Assembly (NCBI GenBank): GCA_947311845.1
Contig: CAMZMU010000111.1
Location: 12,318,743 to 12,382,742 of the forward strand
Direction: 5' to 3'
DNA from: Poa pratensis
Taxonomy: Eukaryota > Streptophyta > Magnoliopsida > Poales > Poaceae
Length of the DNA: 64,000 nucleotides
A model generated the notes under the pieces. It was not told the DNA's origin and did no database searches. It saw nothing but the letters and a program-made list of their open reading frames with translations. Below, piece after piece: positions 58,227 through 64,000 of the stretch (position 1 is its first letter; each line of letters begins with the position of its first letter). The position numbers were made by a program, and so were the translations under genes.

Positions 58227-60480
58227 CATCAGATGGGCAAAATTCGGAGAAACTAACTCAAAGTTTTTTTCATGTAAAGGCTACAATTAAATACATAAGG
58301 AATTTCATTTCTTCTTTACATGATGAACAAGGAACAGAACATACTGAACATAATGCAAAAGCAGTCATCTTAGAAAGAGCCTTTAAAGAACGATTGGGTA
58401 CTAGTTCTACAACTGAAAATGGGTTACTACTGGACTCCCTCATCTCCAGAGTGGGGATTTATTGGAAGCCCCATTCACTAAAGAGGAAATCGACAACGTG
58501 GTGAAAGAAATGCCTTCTGATAAGGCGCCTGGTCCGGACGGTTTCAACACCAATTTTATTAAAGCTTGCTGGCATATTATTTCGGAAGATTTTTACAAGC
58601 TCATTGATGATTTTCATAAAGGAGATGTCACCATTCAGAGTATCAATTCCTCTTTTATCACTCTGATCCCCAAAAAAGACTGTCCCATGTCGGCTGCGGA
58701 CTTTAGACCTATCTCTTTACTAAACTGCTCTTTGAAGATCATAACCAAGCTCCTGGCCAACAGATTACAGAAGGTTATGCACAAGTTGGTACATAAAAAT
58801 CAATATGGCTTTCTCAAGGCTAAATCCATACAAGACTGTCTTCCTTGGGTATACGAGTACATTCATCAGTGCAACCAATCAAATCAGAAATGTGTGATCC
58901 TCAAATTGGATTTTGAAAAAGCTTTTGATATGCTTGAACACTGTACAATCAAGGAAATCCTTATTGCCAAAGGCTTCGGTGAGAAATGGCTACGTTGGAT
59001 TGATATGATTTATTCCTCGGGTTTCTCCTCTGTGTTACTTAATGGTATCCCGGGAAGGCAATTTCTTTGCAAGAGAGGGGTCAGACAAGGAGATCCATTA
59101 TCACCCTTGATTTTTGTATTGGCAGCTGATTTGCTACAAACGATCTTCAACATGGCAATGGAAAATCAATTGGTTAAACCTCCCCTGTTATCTCAAGCTT
59201 GTCCAGATTTTCCTATTGTCCAATATGCAGACGACACCCTTCTCATTACGCAAGCTTGCAGTACTCAACTTCAGAATGCCAAGAGCTTACTCCTTCACTA
59301 TGCGGCATACACTGGCCTCAAGGTTAACTACAGCAAATCAAACATCATTCCAATTAATGTTCCTCAAGACAGAATTCAGCTTTTGTCTGAAACCTTGGTT
59401 TGTGGTGTGGACACCCTTCCGTTCACGTACTTGGGCATGCCTTTATCCCTTTCAAAGCCAAGAGTTGTTGATTTTAGGCCAATATTGTCAAGAATTAGCT
59501 CAAGACTTGCAGGATGCTCCACTTTTCTATCTTATGGGGAAAAACTTGTTCTCATCAAATCAGTTTTCACAAGCCTGCCAATTTTCTTCCTATGCACTCT
59601 CTTGTTGCCAGTTAGCGTGCTACAACAAGTCAATAAACACCTAAAGCACTGTTTCTGGCGGAAATATGGCATGGAAGACAGAGGAACCACACTCAATGCT
59701 TGGGAGAAGGTATGTCAGCCAAAGGTACATGGTGGTCTTGGTGTTCTAGACCTGTTTGTCCAAAATAAAGCTCTTCTGCTCAAGCATCTGCACAAATTCT
59801 TCAACTGTCAAGATTTGCCTTGGGTAAATTTCATTCATGAAAGTTACTACACAAACAGAGTGATAGACAGTAGACCTGTTGGCTCCTTTTGGTGGAGAAG
59901 TCTGATCAAATTGATCCCAACATACAAGTCAATGGCAACCTGCCAAGTGGGAAAAGGCAATACAGTCATGCTCTGGACAGATAAATGGAACAACCAAACT
60001 TGTCTACTGAAATACCCTGAATTGCACTCCTTCTGCACTAATGAGAATCAATCGGTAAAGGAGTTCATGTCACAGCCGGATATTACAGAAAACTTCCATC
60101 TCCCTCTTTCTTCAGAGGCATTCCAACAGCTTCAAATGTTACAACAGGAGCTTCTCATGAACAACAATACTTCCGATACTGACAGATGGTCTTACACATG
60201 GAAATCTGAAATTTTCTCTTCTCATAAAGCGTACAAGCTTCTGAAATCTGGGCAACCTGCACATAATGTTTTTCAGAAAATCTGGAAGTCATCGGCTATA
60301 CTCAGATATAAGATCTTTTTTTGGCTCCTTCTACACGACAGAATCAACACGCGAAATCTTCTCTCCAGAAACTGCACTTCACCTTTTCTTTGACTCTCCG
60401 TTTGGCCTTGATTGCTGGAACTGTGTGGCTTCAGATAAAAAACGTGGGATCTCAGTTATAGATGAATGTTGTCTCACTTC
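58227..60480 (+). pseudogene. LINE-A ORF2 reverse transcriptase and C-terminal part
   Basis: After the CACTA element the protein resumes (KFGETNSKFFHVKATI), with a frame change before 58462. The uninterrupted frame 58462-60393 (643 codons) has the L1 reverse transcriptase motifs [43 protein letters not shown] and the catalytic YADD at about 59226, then [17 protein letters not shown] and the start of the zinc-binding domain ([17 protein letters not shown]). A deletion or frameshift near 60367 moves the rest ([18 protein letters not shown], then RGISVIDE) into the frame that runs on into LINE-B. The polymerase part is well preserved, but the element cannot make an intact protein. Confidence 0.9.
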
Positions 60481-62710
60481 AGAGGTTAAAGCAGCCATCT
60501 TTGATCTTCATCCGGAGAAGGCGCCAGGCCCTGATGGTTTCACCGGGCTTTTCTTCCGGCTAGCGTGGGACATAATTCAGAGCGATGTCATGCTTGCAAT
60601 GCATAAATTGGAGGCTGCGGGTACACAAGGACTCAACACACTCAACAATGCTCTTCTTGTCCTGCTGCCGAAAACTCCTGAGGCTAGTCAACCATCTGAA
60701 TTCAGGCCTATAAGTTTGGTACATAGCTTTGGCAAAATTTTCACTAAAATCGTGGCTAACAGACTGCAGCCGCTTATGCCCAGCTTAGTGGCCCCCTGTC
60801 AGAATGCCTTCATCAAGGGACGTTCCATTCATGACAACTTCATCTATGTTCAAGGAGTCATTCACTCGCTGAAGCACAGAAAAATACCTGCTCTCATGTT
60901 GAAGTTAGATATCTCCAAAGCTTTTGATTCCATCTCTTGGGAATTCCTTGTCAAGCTGCTGCATCACCGTGGTTTTGGAACCGTATGGATAAGCTGGATT
61001 GTGTCTCTGCTCAGTACTAGCACAACAAAGATCATTGTAAATGGTGAATTGTCCGATCAGATCGAGCATATGCGAGGCCTGCGTCAGGGAGACCCCCTGT
61101 CTCCACTCCTTTTTGTCCTGATAATTGACTGTCTTGGCAGATTGCTGGAAAAGGCTCAAGAGGACATGCTGCTGCCTCCTATTGGCAATCAGATTTTGAG
61201 ATTCAGAACCTCCATCTATGCTGATGATGTCGTCATTTTTCTTCGGCCTGACATCCACGACCTGCAAGCCACATTTGCCATTCTTCAGCTATTTGGAAAC
61301 ACAACTGGCCTGCATACCAATGTGGCGAAGAGCAGCATCCTTCCTATTGCTTGTGGTTCCGTGGACCTTGCTTTCACTCCTAGCTCTCGTTGTAAGCTTG
61401 AGAACTTCCCCTGTCAATACCTTGGTCTGCCTTTATCTGATAAGAGGCTGAAAAGAGCTGCATACCAGCACCTTCTTGACAAATTTTTAAAGAAGCTGTC
61501 GTGTTGGAAGGCTAAATGGATATCCATGGCAGGACGGCTTACTCTGGTTAATTCTGTGCTCTCTGCTCTTCCGGCTTATCAACTGATGGCTCTCTTACAC
61601 CCAAAGTGGCTGCACAAGGAACTGAATAAACTGCGTCGTGCTTTCCTGTGGGCCGGATCAGATAAAGTCAGCGGAGGCAAGTGCTTGGTCAATTGGTCTA
61701 CGGTTTGTCTTCCCAAGGAGCTGGGAGGTTTAGGGATCCTAGACCTCAACTTGCAAAGTGTGGCCTTCAGGGTACGATGGTTATGGCAGCAGCACGCCGA
61801 TCCATCAAAACCATGGAATGGGCTCCCTCTGCTAATTGACAATAATGTTTTGGCCCTCTTCCGAGCAGCCACAACCATTCAAATACATAGCGGTACTTCT
61901 ACATCTTTTTGGTCCAGTCACTGGTTTGATGGTATTCCTCTGGCTATTCGTTTCCCCAACCTTTATAAGCACTCAAAGCAAAAGAAAGCAGATGTCAGAG
62001 AAGCCCTGACGAACAAAGCTTGGATCTCCAACATCAAGCAAAACCCTTCCCTAGCTGTTCTTACTGAATATCTTCTGCTTTGGGATCTTCTTGAAAGGAG
62101 AGAGCCCATTGTCTTCGATAATGCAGATGACAAGATCACCTGGCGTCTTACCAGCAATGGCAAATACTCTGCATCGTCGGCCTATCACGCCCAACTTTTA
62201 GGGCGCATCCCATCAGCCATCATGCCGCAGATTTGGAAAACAAGAGCTACACCAAAATGTCGTCTGCACGGTTGGTTGCTAATGCATAACAAAACTCTGA
62301 CTGCGGAAAATTTAGCCAAGAGAGGCTGGCCCCATGATCCTATTTGCAAGCTATGCCACATCCATCCGGAGACAGCCCTGCACATTGCCGCCACTTGTTC
62401 TTACTCCCGTCAGGTGTGGCAAGAAGTTCTTCAGCGTCAATCTCTTCCTCCAAATTTTGCACCTGATCCAAACTGTGAGCAGCTTCAACACTGGTGGCAT
62501 GCAATCTCTTCTAGCACCATGGCGTCTAATGTGGAAAAGTGGAGATCTTTAGCTCTCCTAACGTGGTGGATCCTCTGGAAAGAAAGGAACAATCGTCTCT
62601 TCAATAACAAAGCAGCCTTTGTCCAGTCCGTGGTTGACAACATTACAATTGAAATGAACCACTGGAAAGCTGCTGGAGTGCTGGGCGCGTCGCGGCTGAC
62701 GGGAGATTAA
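60266..62710 (+). CDS. Chimeric ORF: LINE-A tail fused to LINE-B reverse transcriptase
   Basis: An 814-codon frame. Codons up to about 70 derive from LINE-A (zinc-binding remnant). From about [20 protein letters not shown] (60480 onward) it is a different, 5'-truncated L1 ORF2 with its own full set of reverse transcriptase motifs: [62 protein letters not shown] at about 61214, [19 protein letters not shown], and a complete zf-RVT-type C-terminal domain ([18 protein letters not shown]). No endonuclease precedes it. LINE-B was therefore inserted into LINE-A, and the junction is in frame. The long open frame implies a recent insertion. The start Met at 60266 lies in LINE-A sequence read out of its original frame, so translation is doubtful. 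Confidence 0.85.
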   Translation: MFFRKSGSHRLYSDIRSFFGSFYTTESTREIFSPETALHLFFDSPFGLDCWNCVASDKKRGISVIDECCLTSEVKAAIFDLHPEKAPGPDGFTGLFFRLAWDIIQSDVMLAMHKLEAAGTQGLNTLNNALLVLLPKTPEASQPSEFRPISLVHSFGKIFTKIVANRLQPLMPSLVAPCQNAFIKGRSIHDNFIYVQGVIHSLKHRKIPALMLKLDISKAFDSISWEFLVKLLHHRGFGTVWISWIVSLLSTSTTKIIVNGELSDQIEHMRGLRQGDPLSPLLFVLIIDCLGRLLEKAQEDMLLPPIGNQILRFRTSIYADDVVIFLRPDIHDLQATFAILQLFGNTTGLHTNVAKSSILPIACGSVDLAFTPSSRCKLENFPCQYLGLPLSDKRLKRAAYQHLLDKFLKKLSCWKAKWISMAGRLTLVNSVLSALPAYQLMALLHPKWLHKELNKLRRAFLWAGSDKVSGGKCLVNWSTVCLPKELGGLGILDLNLQSVAFRVRWLWQQHADPSKPWNGLPLLIDNNVLALFRAATTIQIHSGTSTSFWSSHWFDGIPLAIRFPNLYKHSKQKKADVREALTNKAWISNIKQNPSLAVLTEYLLLWDLLERREPIVFDNADDKITWRLTSNGKYSASSAYHAQLLGRIPSAIMPQIWKTRATPKCRLHGWLLMHNKTLTAENLAKRGWPHDPICKLCHIHPETALHIAATCSYSRQVWQEVLQRQSLPPNFAPDPNCEQLQHWWHAISSSTMASNVEKWRSLALLTWWILWKERNNRLFNNKAAFVQSVVDNITIEMNHWKAAGVLGASRLTGD

Positions 62711-62884
62711 GACCTTATACATATACACAGTGAGGGTACTTGAAAATCCTGTACCCTCCCTTTTTATCTTTCTTTTCTGGACCATAGCTTTATTGGTCCT
62801 ACTTTCATGTGTATAATTCATACCTCTGTAACCCCTGTACTCTTCTCCGGCATTTGTTCCGGCCCCTCTTAATGCAACGAAGCA
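60481..62884 (+). mobile_element. LINE-B, 5'-truncated L1-type insertion within LINE-A
   Basis: Bounded on the left by the switch from LINE-A C-terminal sequence to a reverse transcriptase start, and on the right by a 3' UTR ending CTTAATGCAACGAAGCA, a form common for plant LINE ends. No long A tail and no TSD are visible. A stretch of LINE-A (the end of the zinc-binding region) is missing between the two junctions, so the insertion seems to have come with a target deletion. Junction positions approximate to about 15 bases. Confidence 0.7.
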
Positions 62885-63058
62885 ATGATGACTGTTTCCT
62901 TCAAAGATAAGATCTTCCATAACATCCAACCTAGATTTTTATCCTGGAAAATTCAACTCAAGAAAGACCTTCAAATTCTATCTCATTGCATCAAGGCAAA
63001 ATATGCAGAAGACCTGAAGGGCTGGATTGATTCAGTCCTCGTTTCAGATTTTACTTAA
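62885..63058 (+). pseudogene. LINE-A ORF2 C-terminal end
   Basis: Reads SFKDKIFHNIQPRFLSWKIQ and continues to a TAA at 63056-63058. This is the basic, tryptophan-containing C-terminus typical of plant L1 ORF2 and belongs to LINE-A on the far side of LINE-B. Confidence 0.75.
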
Positions 63059-63153
63059 TTTTTTCATATGTTAGAGAAAACTGGTGTTGGTTAATTTTGG
63101 TTATTTACTTTCTTGTATTCTGTACATAAGTTTTGATGAGAAAATGGAAAATT

Positions 63154-63177
63154 ACCGTAGAACAATTGTTCTACGGT
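63154..63177. other. Perfect 24-bp palindrome before the LINE-A tail
   Basis: ACCGTAGAACAATTGTTCTACGGT (12+12) lies about 10 bases before the A tail. In RNA it would form a stem of about 10 bp with a short loop near the 3' end, where L1 and related elements can have structures bound by their reverse transcriptase. Confidence 0.8.
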
Positions 63178-63195
63178 TGCGCGCTTCAAAAAAAA

Positions 63196-63209
63196 ATGGT
63201 GTGTAGTGC
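63196..63209. repeat. Target site duplication of LINE-A, right copy
   Basis: ATGGTGTGTAGTGC, as at 55617-55630; the first A may belong to the tail. Confidence 0.88.
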
Positions 63210-64000
63210 CGTCGCATAGCACGAAAGAAAGCAACCGGAACTACAGATAGCAAACGACGGTAGGAATCTCCAGCATGAAGTGGCGTAAATGAACAAGCTT
63301 CAAACGCCGGTGCCTGCGCCCGTGACTCCCAAAATGGAACCGTGCGTGGCTCCCGCTGTGCTTTCAAGACGGCCGTACTCGTCGGCTACCTCGCTCACGC
63401 GCGCCAGGTGAGAAGCGTCAACGTCAGCACGCAGGCTTGCGTGTCTCTGCAAGTCTGGAGTTGTACCGACCTACACTACGGTTTCCGCATAATCAAATGA
63501 AGCTAGTAGTAAGTCGTAAGAGATCATGATGCAAGTCATTACGCTAGGAGAAGAGCAATTGAGCATCACAGTATTTTCAAACCAACAAGAATAGTCAAGT
63601 CACTGAAAAGAAGTGGTGTGCATGTGGTTCGTTACATACAGTTCAGTTGTAGGTTTGGTCGATTCGTTTCTTCTTCTTTTTTGCGAATAAGGCCAATGCC
63701 ATATATTATCTGAAAAACCCTATAACTATAAGAACGTCCTCACGGAGAAATAAGTAACACTCAGTAGTTGAAGGGTTCAACACCATCTTTCTTCTGCCTC
63801 GAAGACACGCCGTGAGCAAAGCTCGACGTCGACTCGCGGCCTGGCCTCCGGCGTAGTAAAGAAATTTAGAAAAATAAAGCCAGGCGATTGAATAAGCGGC
63901 AGCTGGAAAGTCGTTGACATAGATTAGAAGATGCCGACAACCACGATCTCGAGAGATCACCGTACGGAGAAGCTAGTACCGAGGTGGGCCAATAGATAAT
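63210..64000. other. Intergenic, nothing recognised
   Basis: No convincing ORF, RNA gene or repeat. An 84-codon minus-strand frame (63706-63960) has no protein-like features. Confidence 0.4.

Larger units (their letters stand above)
55631..63196 (+). mobile_element. LINE-A: L1-type element, 5'-truncated, split by a CACTA element and LINE-B
   Basis: Flanked by a 14-bp TSD and ending in an A tail (63188-63196), the hallmarks of target-primed reverse transcription. It begins about 70 bases before ORF2, with no ORF1, so it is 5'-truncated. ORF2 reads through endonuclease, reverse transcriptase and part of the zinc-binding C-terminal region, interrupted by a TAG, a CACTA insertion and LINE-B. Its C-terminal end and 3' UTR reappear after LINE-B. 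Confidence 0.88.

Overview
The window is a stretch of plant nuclear DNA, almost certainly from a Triticeae grass (wheat, barley, rye or Aegilops type). The reasons are a LARD with about 4.5-kb LTRs (Sukkula-like architecture), minus-strand Gypsy LTRs that begin TGATACGTCTC, the tRNA-type primer sites TGGTATCAGAGCC and TGGCGCCGTTGCCGGGGA, a CTCCCTCCGT Stowaway element, CACTA and Mutator-like DNA transposons, L1-type LINEs, and one receptor-like kinase gene with plant introns. There are no operons, CRISPR arrays or other prokaryotic systems. Family names are recalled from architecture and were not searched.

Layout. Bases 1-9746 are the right part of a LARD: truncated 5' LTR, 3.5-kb internal domain, full 3' LTR. 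It sits inside a minus-strand Gypsy-type element (called E1 here: 9747-10161, 18902-23604). E1 is also split by a very young 8.7-kb non-coding LTR element (E2: 10162-18896, TSD GGTGT). E1 in turn lies inside a minus-strand LINE (LINE-1: 23605-24562 and 32032 to about 34360), which is split a second time by another LTR element (E3: 24563-32031, TSD AGGTG). The first 34 kb is therefore one nested stack, LINE-1 > E1 > (LARD, E2) and LINE-1 > E3.

From 34.4 to 45.9 kb is a gene-bearing island: a Harbinger-like MITE, two diverged tandem units with LINE-tail ends, a seven-exon receptor-like kinase gene without a recognisable ectodomain (39842-41959), a LINE tail, a Stowaway MITE, a tiny retro-insertion, and a four-copy tandem array of 339-bp units. 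From 45.9 to 48.9 kb is a Mutator-like element with long inverted repeats and a 9-bp TSD. It encodes the N-terminal (PB1-like) part of a MULE protein but no transposase core.

From 49 to 55.6 kb is AT-rich repeat DNA with a Helitron-type 3' end (hairpin plus CTAG at 55559-55593) and a duplicated 270-bp segment. From 55.6 to 63.2 kb is a second LINE (LINE-A, + strand, flanked by a 14-bp TSD). It is broken by a CACTA element with TSD TAC that carries a 5S-rRNA-like segment, and by a third LINE (LINE-B) whose reverse transcriptase is joined in frame to LINE-A sequence in one 814-codon reading frame. The last 0.8 kb shows nothing recognisable.

The only plausible cellular protein-coding gene is the kinase. 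All other coding sequence is transposon-derived, mostly broken or non-autonomous. The points most worth following up are the 5S-like segment in the CACTA element, the 339-bp array, the antisense membrane-protein ORF with its own TATA box in the LARD, the uneven LTR divergence of the LARD, and the LINE-in-LINE fusion.
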